A stretch of 64,000 nucleotides of DNA from positions 1-64,000 of the forward strand of contig NZ_JACIDN010000002.1 of assembly GCF_014196345.1 (NCBI RefSeq), given 5' to 3'. Both the position numbers and the translations under genes were made by a program. This document shows positions 43,211 to 51,826 of this stretch, piece after piece. The number at the start of each line of letters is the position of its first letter. The first letter of the stretch is position 1. Below the pieces are notes generated by a model, which was not told the origin of the DNA, did no database searches, and worked only from the letters and a program-made list of their open reading frames with translations. This DNA is from Methylobacterium brachythecii (lineage in GTDB: Bacteria > Pseudomonadota > Alphaproteobacteria > Rhizobiales > Beijerinckiaceae).

Positions 43211-44632
43211 TTATATGGGTGCGGCAAGCCGTTCCGGCAGGGGCCGAAGCGAATTGTGCGCGATAAATTCGTTGGCGACCGACCCGCGCTCGAAGGCCTG
43301 GCGCGTCCACGAGATCCGCGCCACGGCGCCGCGCATGCCGGGGCCCGGCGCATTCGACAGGGTCAACTGTGCGCCGGATCGTTCGATCAGGGTCTTGGCG
43401 ATGAACAGGCCGAGCCCGAGGCCCGAGCCGACCGTGTCGGGGGCTTTAGAAGGTGCCGGGCTGCGCGTGGTGACGTACGGCTCACCGGCGCGCAGCAGAA
43501 CCTCGCTCGGAAATCCCGGGCCATCGTCGCGGACTTCGAGGGTTACACGGTCGAGCGTCCAGCGCGCCTGGATCAGCACGCGCGACTCGGCGAAGTCGAC
43601 CGCATTGTCGAGAATGTTGGCGAGGCCGAACATGACGCCGGGATTGCGCCGGCAGGACGGTTCCGGCCCCTCCCCACTTTTCGTGACCTCGACGACGATG
43701 CCCAGGGCGCGCTGCGGTGCGACCAGTTCCTCGATCAGGTGGCCGAAGGTCAGCGTCTGCAGGAAGCCCTCGTCCTCGTCGAGGGACGTGAGCTTGGAGA
43801 GGATGCCCCGGCAGCGGTCGACCTGATCGCGCAGCAACTTGAGGTCGTCGGCGATGGCGGGCGTCGCGGTGGGACCGAGCTGCCGGTCGAGTTCTTTGGC
43901 GACCACCATGATCGTGCCGAGCGGCGTGCCGAGTTCATGCGCCGCCGCCGCCGCCAGGCCGTCGAGCTGGGAGAGATGCTGCTCGCGCGCGAGCACCAGC
44001 TCGGTCGCGGCGAGCGCCTGGGCGAGCTGCCGCGCCTCCTCGGCGACGCGCCAAGCATAGACGCCGGTGAAGGCGGTGCCGAGGAGGATCGCCGTCCAGA
44101 CGCCAGAGACGTAGAGGAAGGGCAGCTCGATCCGCCCGTCGGCGAACCAGGGTAGCGGCTGGTGCACCAACGCTAGCAGCGTCGCCAGCCCGATCGCCAG
44201 CATGCCGAGAGCCAGCGTCCGCTCGGGCGGGAGCGCGGTGGCCGAGATTAGCACGGGCGCGAGGAACAGCAGCGAGAACGGGTTCTGCAATCCCCCTGTG
44301 AGGAATAGCAGCGCCGCCAGTTGAACGATGTCGAAGGCGAGGAGCAGCGCGGCGGAATCGTCGCTGAGCCGGTAGCTCGCCGGGAAGCGGATGCGCAGCG
44401 CCAGGTTGAGCCAGGACGAGACCGCGATCACCAGGAAGCACCAGCCGAAGGGCAAGCGCAGGCCGAGGCCGAACTGCGCCCCGAGCACCGCCGCACTCTG
44501 TCCGGTCAGGGCGAGCCAGCGCAGCCGCACGAAGGTGTCGAGCCGGAGATGCCGTGCGTCTTTCACGCCGGCTCCGCTGCCCATCTCGTTCACGAGTCCT
44601 CGATCTCCGTCGCGCACCGACCAACGCGTCAT
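43211..44632 (-). CDS. actS: Redox sensor histidine kinase ActS/RegB
   Basis: The 473-residue membrane kinase has about six N-terminal transmembrane helices including the quinone-site motif GGLQNPFSLLF. The H-box AAAHELGTPLGTIMV, the redox-active Cys region DQVDRCRGILSKL and an HATPase (NILDNAVDFAES, DGPGF, GLGLGLFIAKTL) follow. It phosphorylates ActR when the quinone pool is reduced. ATG 44584 (MGSGAGVKDA) is an alternative start 16 codons downstream. It is divergent from the second phaZ. Confidence 0.95.
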   Translation of the reverse strand: MTRWSVRDGDRGLVNEMGSGAGVKDARHLRLDTFVRLRWLALTGQSAAVLGAQFGLGLRLPFGWCFLVIAVSSWLNLALRIRFPASYRLSDDSAALLLAFDIVQLAALLFLTGGLQNPFSLLFLAPVLISATALPPERTLALGMLAIGLATLLALVHQPLPWFADGRIELPFLYVSGVWTAILLGTAFTGVYAWRVAEEARQLAQALAATELVLAREQHLSQLDGLAAAAAHELGTPLGTIMVVAKELDRQLGPTATPAIADDLKLLRDQVDRCRGILSKLTSLDEDEGFLQTLTFGHLIEELVAPQRALGIVVEVTKSGEGPEPSCRRNPGVMFGLANILDNAVDFAESRVLIQARWTLDRVTLEVRDDGPGFPSEVLLRAGEPYVTTRSPAPSKAPDTVGSGLGLGLFIAKTLIERSGAQLTLSNAPGPGMRGAVARISWTRQAFERGSVANEFIAHNSLRPLPERLAAPI

Positions 44633-44768
44633 CGCCGGTTCAAGTCAGTCCCGGAAGAGATAGTGCGCGGATATGGTCCCAGAGCAGACATTACCGAAAA
44701 GATACATTTTGCAGCGCGAACACAGTTGTTAAGACGCACCGCCGAGCGGCCGCAGACAGGGAGTCGAC

Positions 44769-46043
44769 ATGGATCTCGCCTACGCCTGGTACGAAGCGAT
44801 GAGGGCGATGCTGGCCCCGGCCCGCGTCGCCGCCGACATGACCCGGCACGGCCTGCAGAACCCGGCCAACCCCCTGGCCTACTCGCAATATTTCCGTCCG
44901 GTCGCAGCCGCTTGCGAGATGTTCGAGCGCGTGACGCGACGCTACGGCAAGCCGGCTTTCGGCCTCGACAGCACGCTGATCGACGGCAAGGCCGTGCCGG
45001 TGTCCGAGCGCGTGGTCTGGTCCCGACCTTTCTGCCAGGTCATCACCTTCGACCGCGGCTTCGTGCGCGGGCCGGCCGAGCCGGATCCGAAGCTGCTGAT
45101 CGTCGCGCCGATGTCCGGTCACTACGCGACGCTGCTGCGCGGCACGGTCGAGGCCATGCTGCCGAACCATCAGGTGTTCATCACCGATTGGACCGACGCC
45201 CGGATGGTATCGCTGCTCGACGGGCAGTTCGATCTCGACACCTATGTCGATTACCTGCGCGACATCTTTCGCGATCTCGGACCGGACCTGCACGTCATGG
45301 CGGTCTGCCAGCCGGCCGTGCCGGTGATTGCCGCGATCGCCCTGATGGAGGCGCAGGATGCGCCGAACATCCCGGTCTCGATGACGCTCATGGGCGGTCC
45401 GATCGACACACGCCGCTCGCCCACCGCCGTCAACTGCCTGGCGCAGGAGCGCGGGATGGAGTGGTTCGAGCAGAACTGCATCACATTGGTGCCCGCGATT
45501 TATCCGGGCGCGTTTCGGCGCGTCTATCCCGGCTTCCTGCAGCTATCCGGCTTCATGGCGATGAACCTCGACCGCCACGTCACGGCGCATAGCGACATGT
45601 TTCACCACCTCGTCACGGGCGACGGCGAGTCGGCAGAGAAGCATCGCGACTTCTACGACGAGTATCTCGCCGTGATGGACCTGACCGCCGAATTCTACTT
45701 GCAGACCGTCGAGACCGTTTTCGTGAACCACGCCCTGCCGAAAGGCGAGATGATGCACGGCGACAGGCTGGTCGATCTCGGAGCGATCCACCGCTGCGCG
45801 ATCCTCGCCGTCGAAGGCGAGAACGACGACATCTCCGGCGTCGGCCAGACAAAGGCGGCCCTCGACCTGACGCCCAACCTGCCTGCGGAGCGCAAGGCGT
45901 ACCACCTGCAGGAACAGGTCGGGCATTACGGCGTGTTCAACGGATCGCGCTTTCGATCGGTGATCGCGCCGCGCATCGCGCGCTTCATCCGCGACATGGA
46001 GGGGCGCCAGACCGCGAGCCGCCATCTCCGCGAGGTCGGGTGA
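44769..46043 (+). CDS. phaZ: Intracellular poly(3-hydroxybutyrate) depolymerase, copy 2
   Basis: This 424-residue paralogue of the enzyme at 19859 keeps the same catalytic pattern (AVCQPAVPVIAAI, EGENDDISGVGQ, GHYGVFNGSRF) and has an insertion in the N-terminal third (TLIDGKAVPVSE). It lacks the basic tail of copy 1. GGGAG lies 6 bases before the ATG. The two copies may act on granules under different conditions. Sharing a divergent intergenic region with actS suggests possible redox control, which is inference. Confidence 0.93.
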   Translation: MDLAYAWYEAMRAMLAPARVAADMTRHGLQNPANPLAYSQYFRPVAAACEMFERVTRRYGKPAFGLDSTLIDGKAVPVSERVVWSRPFCQVITFDRGFVRGPAEPDPKLLIVAPMSGHYATLLRGTVEAMLPNHQVFITDWTDARMVSLLDGQFDLDTYVDYLRDIFRDLGPDLHVMAVCQPAVPVIAAIALMEAQDAPNIPVSMTLMGGPIDTRRSPTAVNCLAQERGMEWFEQNCITLVPAIYPGAFRRVYPGFLQLSGFMAMNLDRHVTAHSDMFHHLVTGDGESAEKHRDFYDEYLAVMDLTAEFYLQTVETVFVNHALPKGEMMHGDRLVDLGAIHRCAILAVEGENDDISGVGQTKAALDLTPNLPAERKAYHLQEQVGHYGVFNGSRFRSVIAPRIARFIRDMEGRQTASRHLREVG

Positions 46044-46212
46044 TCGAGAGGCCCACCTCGAGTCCCGCCCGGATGGAGGATGGCAAGAGCGCGACGGCGC
46101 GGCTATGACCATCGAGACATGAGCCGAGCCCGACCGCCGTCATCGCCGGAGCGTGACGGCTGGCGCGGCTCGTAGACCGGAACGCGGCGATCGGAGGCCG
46201 CAAGACGACGCC

Positions 46213-46956
46213 ATGGCCATCGCGCTGAGATCCTTGCTGCTGCGCACGCCGGATCCGGATTTCCTCGAGATCCGGCACGGGAACGTCGACCTGCAGGTCG
46301 CCCTGCGCCGGCGCCCGACGGCGCGGCGGCTCACGCTGCGGGTGTCGAACGCCACCGGCGAAGTCATCATGACGGTGCCAAGCCGAACCTCCCTCGCGAC
46401 GGCGCAGAAGTTCGCGGTGAGCCACAGCGGCTGGATCGTTGCCCGCTTGGCCAAGGTTCCGGCGCGCATGCCCTTCGAAGTCGGTGCCGGCATTCCACTG
46501 CGCGGAGAGGCGCACCGGATCGCTCACCGCGCTGGGCGTGGCGCCTGCGCCGTTGAGCGGATCGATGGAGAGCCCGTGATCGTCGTGACGGGGGACAGCG
46601 CCCACGTGTCTCGCCGGGTGCGCGACTTTCTCCAACGCGAGGTTCGGCGCGACCTCACGGCCGCCTCCGAGGTCTATGCGGCACGTCTCGGCGAACGCCC
46701 CAGGCGCATCACCGTGCGGGACACGCGCAGCCGCTGGGGCTCCTGCACCGCGAGCGGCGAGCTGAACTTCTCTTGGCGGCTGATCCTGGCACCGCCGGTG
46801 GTGCTCGACTACCTCGTCGCGCACGAAATGGCGCACCTACGCGAGATGAACCATTCGGCCCGGTTCTGGAGCCTCGTCGGCTCGGTCTGCCCGCATGTCG
46901 ACGAGGCCGAACGCTGGCTGAAGCGGCACGGCGCGGAGCTGCACCGCTACGGCTGA
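46213..46956 (+). CDS. YgjP/M48-type zinc metallopeptidase (DUF45)
   Basis: The 247-residue protein of the YgjP/WLM-like family contains DTRSRWGSCTASGELNFSWR, the active site HEMAHLREMNHS (HExxH with the third ligand His downstream) and FWSLVGSVCPHV. It has no signal peptide, so it is cytosolic. The biological substrate is unknown. ATG 46213 is preferred; the frame is open 20 codons upstream with poor sequence. Confidence 0.88.
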   Translation: MAIALRSLLLRTPDPDFLEIRHGNVDLQVALRRRPTARRLTLRVSNATGEVIMTVPSRTSLATAQKFAVSHSGWIVARLAKVPARMPFEVGAGIPLRGEAHRIAHRAGRGACAVERIDGEPVIVVTGDSAHVSRRVRDFLQREVRRDLTAASEVYAARLGERPRRITVRDTRSRWGSCTASGELNFSWRLILAPPVVLDYLVAHEMAHLREMNHSARFWSLVGSVCPHVDEAERWLKRHGAELHRYG

Positions 46957-46963
46957 GCGCCCC

Positions 46964-47374
46964 TCAACCGCGCGTGCGCAGCGCGGCTCTGTCGATGACG
47001 CGCGGCGCAGGCCAAGCCGGCCGCGGGTCCGTATGACCGGGCCAGAGGTTCCGCGGCGCGACACTGTCGCAAACCTCGCGCTGCCGGATGACCGGCTGAC
47101 CGAGTTGGTCGCGGCGCACGATGGTGCCGCCTTCATGACAGAACCCCGCGATTGCCGCCGAGCGTCGGCCCCGGCGGCCGCTCGGCGCGACCGGCGGGTG
47201 CTCGACCGTAAGCGGAGCCTGATGGTTCAGCGAGCGCTCGACATAGGTCGTCGTTTGCTCGGGCGGCAAGTAGTCGGATTCTTCGAAAGGCAGGGACAGC
47301 GCCAATGCGCCGCCCGTGCCCGCGAGAAGCAACGGGGCGAAGAGGGCGAGGCCACGGAGCGCTTTGCGGTTCAT
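46964..47374 (-). CDS. Secreted hypothetical protein
   Basis: The 136-residue product starts at ATG 47374 with a signal sequence (RKALRGLALFAPLLLAGTGG). The mature part includes YLPPEQTTTYVERSLNHQAP and two cysteines (GFCHEGGTIVRRD, QREVCDS), possibly forming a disulfide. No family is recognised. It is convergent with the YgjP-like gene. Upstream frame extension covers other genes and is not coding. Confidence 0.6.
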   Translation of the reverse strand: MNRKALRGLALFAPLLLAGTGGALALSLPFEESDYLPPEQTTTYVERSLNHQAPLTVEHPPVAPSGRRGRRSAAIAGFCHEGGTIVRRDQLGQPVIRQREVCDSVAPRNLWPGHTDPRPAWPAPRVIDRAALRTRG

Positions 47375-47566
47375 ATCGAATTCCGAACGGAGCTTTCGGC
47401 CAAGCTTAATTGCTGGAACAGCATAGCGATAGCCCGGTTCGGCCACACTCGCTGCTATTGCAGGCCACTCGAGTGGGTCTGCTCGAATGGAACCTTCGGG
47501 GTTCGATACCGTTCCGCTTGCCGAGACAGCAGCGTCGTCCCGACGCAGCGCGACAGGAGGTTTTCC

Positions 47567-47770
47567 ATGAGCAGCACCACCGACAAGATCAAGGGCACTG
47601 CCAACCAGGCCGCCGGCTCTGTGAAGCAGAGCGTCGGCAAGGTGACCGGCAACACCAAGCTCCAGGCCGAAGGCGCGGCCCAGGAGACCAAGGGCACGGC
47701 GCAGAAAGCCGTCGGCGACGTGAAGTCGGGCGCGAAGAACCTCGTCGACAAGGTGAAGAAGGGTCTCTGA
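47567..47770 (+). CDS. CsbD family stress-response protein
   Basis: The 67-residue product is STTDKIKGTANQAAGSVKQS, then GKVTGNTKLQAEGAAQETKG. The KIKG.ANQA.G...Q..GK.TG pattern is typical of CsbD, an abundant general-stress protein of unknown mechanism. AGGAGG (47555-47560) is 6 bases before the ATG. Confidence 0.9.
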   Translation: MSSTTDKIKGTANQAAGSVKQSVGKVTGNTKLQAEGAAQETKGTAQKAVGDVKSGAKNLVDKVKKGL

Positions 47771-47930
47771 TCCGGCCTTACGGTCCCGATCGCGGCGCGC
47801 CGTGGCGCACCCCATTGGGATCAGTTGCGAGCCGGGCAGCCAGCCTCGCGGCGCGGCTGCCCGAACGTCATGCATCACGCCCGCGCGGCCTCGAAGCATT
47901 GCCGGGTGGATGCTCGGGAAAGAGCATTTC

Positions 47931-48347
47931 ATGAACCGAGACCAAATCGAAGGCGGCATTCGTAACATCCGGGGCCGCGGGCGCAGCGCCATCGGAGCCC
48001 TCACCGGCCGCCCCCGTCCGCAGCTCGAGGGCGCCTACGAGCAGGTCGCTGGTGTCGCGCAGTCGACCTACGGCCGTGTCCAGGAGCGCGCCGAGCGCCT
48101 TCACCGCGACGGCCGCGACTTTGCCGGAGATGCCGCCGAGCGCGGGCGCCGGTTTCGCGACGACGCCTCGGAGCGCGGCCGCGCCCTGCGCGATGACGTG
48201 GTCCAGCGGGGACGCCGCTATGGCCGCGAGGTGAACGACCGCGGTCACGCCGTCTACGCTCGGGCCGAGGAGAACAAGGGCGCGACCCTTGCGCTGATCG
48301 CAGCCGCTGCCTTCGGTCTCGGCTGGGCCTTGAGCCGGCGGCGCTGA
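47931..48347 (+). CDS. CsbD-like protein with Arg-rich repeats and C-terminal membrane helix
   Basis: The 138-residue protein starts CsbD-like (MNRDQIEGGIRNIRGRGRSA, IGALTGRPRPQLEGAYEQVA). A long charged helix with repeated RGRRFRDDASERGRALRDD-type units follows, ending in a hydrophobic helix (ATLALIAAAAFGLGWAL). It may be a membrane-tethered stress protein. An upstream ATG at 47910 is an alternative start. Confidence 0.75.
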   Translation: MNRDQIEGGIRNIRGRGRSAIGALTGRPRPQLEGAYEQVAGVAQSTYGRVQERAERLHRDGRDFAGDAAERGRRFRDDASERGRALRDDVVQRGRRYGREVNDRGHAVYARAEENKGATLALIAAAAFGLGWALSRRR

Positions 48348-48549
48348 TCGAGCGCGGACCCAGTCGCCTCAGTCGTTCCAGGTCCGTCTTCGCCGCCTCG
48401 GAACGACCCTTCTCATCCGGGAAAGCCGGGTGAGGCGCGACCAGTGGCGTCGGGCGTATCCGTCCATTCCCGGTGCGCCTTGACGCTCGTCTCCGCATCC
48501 CGCTTCCATGATCCGGCCGCCGACCAGGGCGCCGCTCGACGAGGAAGCC

Positions 48550-49326
48550 ATGCCCGCACGCCTCTGGCGCGATCTGACCACCGTGGATGTCGTGTCGCGG
48601 GATATGACGCAGGCCGTCGCAGTGCTGCCGGTCGCCGCCATCGAACAGCATGGCCCGCACCTGCCGCTTGGTACCGACGCGATCATCGCAGAGGGATATC
48701 TGACGCGCGCGTCCGAGCTGGTTCCCAGCGCCCTCGACGTGCTGACGTTGCCGGTGCAGTCGATCGGTAAGTCCGATGAGCATGACAGCTTCGCCGGCAC
48801 TCTGACGCTCACCGCTACAACGGCGCTCGCCGCCTGGGTCGAAGTGGGTGCCAGCGTGCATCGGTCGGGCTGCCGCAAGCTGGTGATCGTCTCCTCACAT
48901 GGCGGCAACAACGCGCTGATCGATCTCGTCGCCGGGGAGCTTCGCGCTCGCCTGGGGATGGTCGTCGTGACGACATCCTGGGGCCGGCTCGGGTTCCCGG
49001 ACGGGCTGCTTCCCGAACAAGAGATCCGGCACGGTATCCATGCCGGAGCCGTCGAGACGGCACTGATGCTGGCCCTCAGGCCGGATCTCGTCCGCGGCGA
49101 GCACGCCCGTCACTTCGAGCCTCGCACCGTCGCGATGGAGCGCGAATACCGGCTGCTCCGTGCCGGGCGCCCGGCCGCCTTCGCCTGGAAGGCCGAGGAT
49201 CTGCACGCGTCAGGGGCGATCGGCCACGCGGCTCTCGGAACCGCCGAGATCGGCGAGGCGCTTCTCGACCATGGCGCGCAGCGTTTCGTGGAGTTGCTGA
49301 GCGAAGTCGCTCGCTTCGAGCTTTGA
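48550..49326 (+). CDS. Creatininase family amidohydrolase
   Basis: The 258-residue metal-dependent amidohydrolase has metal ligands in PVAAIEQHGPHLPLGTDAI and VSSHGGNN, with DEHDSFAGTLTL nearby. The creatininase family also includes FAPy-type deformylases and MftE-like peptidases, so the substrate is not certain. Start 48550 has GAGGA upstream; ATG 48508 is in frame. The gene stands alone. Confidence 0.88.
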   Translation: MPARLWRDLTTVDVVSRDMTQAVAVLPVAAIEQHGPHLPLGTDAIIAEGYLTRASELVPSALDVLTLPVQSIGKSDEHDSFAGTLTLTATTALAAWVEVGASVHRSGCRKLVIVSSHGGNNALIDLVAGELRARLGMVVVTTSWGRLGFPDGLLPEQEIRHGIHAGAVETALMLALRPDLVRGEHARHFEPRTVAMEREYRLLRAGRPAAFAWKAEDLHASGAIGHAALGTAEIGEALLDHGAQRFVELLSEVARFEL

Positions 49327-49335
49327 GCCGCTCCG

Positions 49336-50073
49336 TCAGCCCGCGAACACGGCGTCGATCTCGCTCGACCCCATGATCCGGTAGCCGCCGGGATCGAGAT
49401 CGCGGGGCAGTTCAAGGCCTCCAACCTTGTCCCGGTGCAAGGCCGCGACGTGGTTGCCGATAGCGGCGAACATCCGCCGGACCTGATGGTAGCGCCCCTC
49501 GGTCAGAGTGAGCGCCGCATGCGTCGCATCCTGCACCTCGAGCCGGGCCGGAAGCAGAGGACGCTCTTCGCCTTCCAACATCAGGGTGCCGGAAGCGAAG
49601 ATCGTCCCCTCGTCGCCTTTAAGGGGACGTTCGAGCGTGACCTGGTAGCGTTTCGGCACATGCGCCTTCGGCGAGATGATCCGATGCAGCAGGGCGCCGT
49701 CATCGGTGAGTAGCAGCAGGCCCGACGTCTCCTTGTCGAGACGGCCGACCGTGGAGAGCGCGGGATCGCGCCTGCGCCAGCGCTCCGGCAGGAGGCTGTA
49801 GACGAGTGGACCGGCCTCCTTGTGCGAGCAGGTCACGCCGACCGGCTTGTGCAGGACGAGCGCGAGGCCCGGCAGCGGGTCCAGCGGCTCGCCATCGATC
49901 GACATCCGCGCCGGCAGGTCGGGCTCCAATGCGATGCGCCCGGCCGCATCCCCGATCGGTTTCCCGTCGAGAACGACGGCACCCGCGCGGGCGAGTCCCT
50001 GGATCTCGCGGCGAGAGCCGTATCCGAGGTTGGCAAGCAGCTTGTCGAGGCGGGCGGATTTCCCGCCGCTCAC
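49336..50073 (-). CDS. rsuA: 16S rRNA pseudouridine synthase (RsuA family)
   Basis: The 245-residue protein has an N-terminal S4 domain (ARLDKLLANLGYGSRREIQG) and a catalytic domain with GRLDKETSGLLLLTDDG (catalytic Asp), PKRYQVTLERPL and EGRYHQVRRMFAAIGNHV. RsuA makes pseudouridine 516 of 16S rRNA. The GTG 50073 start overlaps the stop of the methyltransferase gene (GTGA). The pairing suggests both modify the small-subunit rRNA. Confidence 0.92.
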   Translation of the reverse strand: MSGGKSARLDKLLANLGYGSRREIQGLARAGAVVLDGKPIGDAAGRIALEPDLPARMSIDGEPLDPLPGLALVLHKPVGVTCSHKEAGPLVYSLLPERWRRRDPALSTVGRLDKETSGLLLLTDDGALLHRIISPKAHVPKRYQVTLERPLKGDEGTIFASGTLMLEGEERPLLPARLEVQDATHAALTLTEGRYHQVRRMFAAIGNHVAALHRDKVGGLELPRDLDPGGYRIMGSSEIDAVFAG

Positions 50074-51026
50074 TTGCGCGCCTCGTAGACCTTGTAACCC
50101 CCTTCCGACGCGACCAGGGTCACGCTGCGGAAGGCCGCGCGCAGGGGCGCCTCGTAGGGAAGATGCGTGTTGGCCGTGATCCACAGGGAGCCGCCGGGCC
50201 GTAAAGCCTCGGCGGCGCTGGCGATGAACGCCTTGCCGAGCGCCTGATCCTCGGCGCCGCCGTCATGGAACGGCGGGTTCATCACGACGAAATCGAGCCG
50301 TGTGAGGGCAGCCTCGGGTTGGCGCAGGTCGGCCCAGAGAATGGTGGCGCGAGGATCGTCGACGTTGCGGCGTGCCATCTCGACCGCACGCCGGTCGATG
50401 TCGAACATGGTGAGGCTCGACACGGCCTCCGAATGCAGGACGGCGAGCGCCAGCACGCCGAGGCCGCAGCCGAAATCTGCTCCCCGCCCAGACAGCTTCG
50501 GGAGGTGCCGGAGCAGCAGGTCGCTGCCGGGGTCGATCCGGTTCCAGGAGAAGATGCCCGGCTGCGTGCAGAGCGCGATGTTGTCGATGTGCCGCGAACG
50601 GCCTTCCTCGATCGCGTCGTGAAGACCGTCGAGCGCATTCGGTCGCGAGACCGTGCAGATGCGGTGGTGGCGTCTGGCCTCTTCCGCCACCGTGCAACCG
50701 AAGCCCGCGAGCTCCTTCGCCAGCCGGCTGCCGCCTCTGTCTTTCGGCGCGAGCGCGACCAGCATCTCGCCGGGCGCGAGCGCGCGCAAGACGAGGGCGA
50801 GCGTATAGCGCCGCTCCGAGGTGCCCGGCGGCGCGAGCACGACGGCCGGTCCCGGAGCCGCTGCAGGCGAATGATCTTCCAGACGCGCCGAGCCGGGGAT
50901 CAGCGGCGAGACCTGTGCCGCATGTTCGGGAACCGCGACCAGTTCGGCGGAGGGGAGACCGTAGACGACGGGTCGTGCGGCGATGACACCAGTTGCCGGG
51001 CTTGCCGTGGAAGTTTGTGGGCTCAT
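50070..51026 (-). CDS. RsmC-like 16S rRNA (guanine-N2) methyltransferase
   Basis: The protein of about 318 residues has a pseudo-methyltransferase N-terminal half and a SAM-binding C-terminal half. Motif I is ADFGCGLGVLALAVL, motif II FDIDRRAVEMARRN, and the catalytic signature VVMNPPFHDGG (NPPF) indicates amino-group methylation of guanine, as in RsmC (G1207). It overlaps rsuA. ATG 51026 is chosen; a TTG 3 codons upstream is in frame. Confidence 0.88.
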   Translation of the reverse strand: MSPQTSTASPATGVIAARPVVYGLPSAELVAVPEHAAQVSPLIPGSARLEDHSPAAAPGPAVVLAPPGTSERRYTLALVLRALAPGEMLVALAPKDRGGSRLAKELAGFGCTVAEEARRHHRICTVSRPNALDGLHDAIEEGRSRHIDNIALCTQPGIFSWNRIDPGSDLLLRHLPKLSGRGADFGCGLGVLALAVLHSEAVSSLTMFDIDRRAVEMARRNVDDPRATILWADLRQPEAALTRLDFVVMNPPFHDGGAEDQALGKAFIASAAEALRPGGSLWITANTHLPYEAPLRAAFRSVTLVASEGGYKVYEARK

Positions 51027-51079
51027 TCGGGACAAGTTGAGTAAGAACGGCGGGGGACACGGCGGCAGGACATCAACAC

Positions 51080-51712
51080 ATGCCCGAAACGACTCAACTC
51101 ATCGCGTTCGCTCTGATCTCGCTGGGAATGGTCCTGACCCCGGGACCGAACATGATTTACCTCGTCTCGCGCTCGATCTCTCAGGGACCGGCGGCAGGAC
51201 TCGTTTCGCTTGGGGGAATCGGTCTCGGCTTCATCTTCTATATGCTTTGCGCGGTCTTCGGCATCACCGCATTGTTGATCGCGGTGCCATTTGCCTACGA
51301 CACGCTGCGATGGGCCGGTGCGGCCTACCTGCTCTACCTTGCATGGCAGGCCGTAAAGCCCGGTGCACGCTCGCCTTTTCAGACAACGTTGCTGCCGAGT
51401 GACAGCCCACGACGTCTCTTCGCGATGGGCTTCGTGACGAACGTCTTGAACCCCAAGATCGCTGTCATGTACCTCTCGCTGCTCCCCCAGTTCGTCAGTC
51501 CGGAGCACGGCAGCGTGCTCGTACAGGCGATCACTCTGGGCACCGTGCAAATCCTGGTCAGCCTCAGCGTAAACGCCATCATCGCGGTCACCGCTGGTTC
51601 GATCGCCAGAACGGTGAACCAGCGTCCGGGATGGCTCGTGGTCCAGCGCTGGCTGATGGGAACGGTGCTCGCAGGTCTCGCCGTCCGGATGGCGACCGAG
51701 GCGCGGCGCTAG
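51080..51712 (+). CDS. LysE/RhtB family amino-acid exporter
   Basis: The 210-residue inner-membrane protein has about six helices. It has the RhtB signature near the start (LTPGPNMIYLVSRSISQG) and FAMGFVTNVLNPKIAVMYLS in the middle. It exports amino acids or derivatives; the substrate is unknown. It is divergent from the rRNA methyltransferase gene and convergent with era. Confidence 0.92.
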   Translation: MPETTQLIAFALISLGMVLTPGPNMIYLVSRSISQGPAAGLVSLGGIGLGFIFYMLCAVFGITALLIAVPFAYDTLRWAGAAYLLYLAWQAVKPGARSPFQTTLLPSDSPRRLFAMGFVTNVLNPKIAVMYLSLLPQFVSPEHGSVLVQAITLGTVQILVSLSVNAIIAVTAGSIARTVNQRPGWLVVQRWLMGTVLAGLAVRMATEARR

Positions 51713-51760
51713 ATCATGTTGCGTTTTGATTGGACCAATCAAAACGCAGAAAACATGATC
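51712..51760. repeat. 49-bp double palindrome between lysE and era
   Basis: The outer arms GATCATGTT / AACATGATC (51712-51720, 51752-51760) enclose an inner perfect 13-bp stem GCGTTTTGATTGG / CCAATCAAAACGC with a one-base loop and a 4-base bulge. It sits between convergent genes and could terminate both, or be an intergenic palindromic repeat family. It is much more AT-rich than its surroundings. Confidence 0.75.
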
Positions 51761-51826
51761 GATTCAAAGAGTTAGAGTATGCTTTGAGCGAAAAACCGTC
51801 ACCACTTTTTCGCAGCATTCTTTAAG

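Noticed and set aside
44321-45592. 423-codon plus-strand frame across actS and phaZ copy 2
   Set aside because: It crosses two well-supported genes in other frames and has no coherent domain.
46964-48004. 346-codon minus-strand frame as a single long protein
   Set aside because: Only the last 136 codons form a sensible secreted protein; the upstream part is antisense to the CsbD gene and intergenic sequence.
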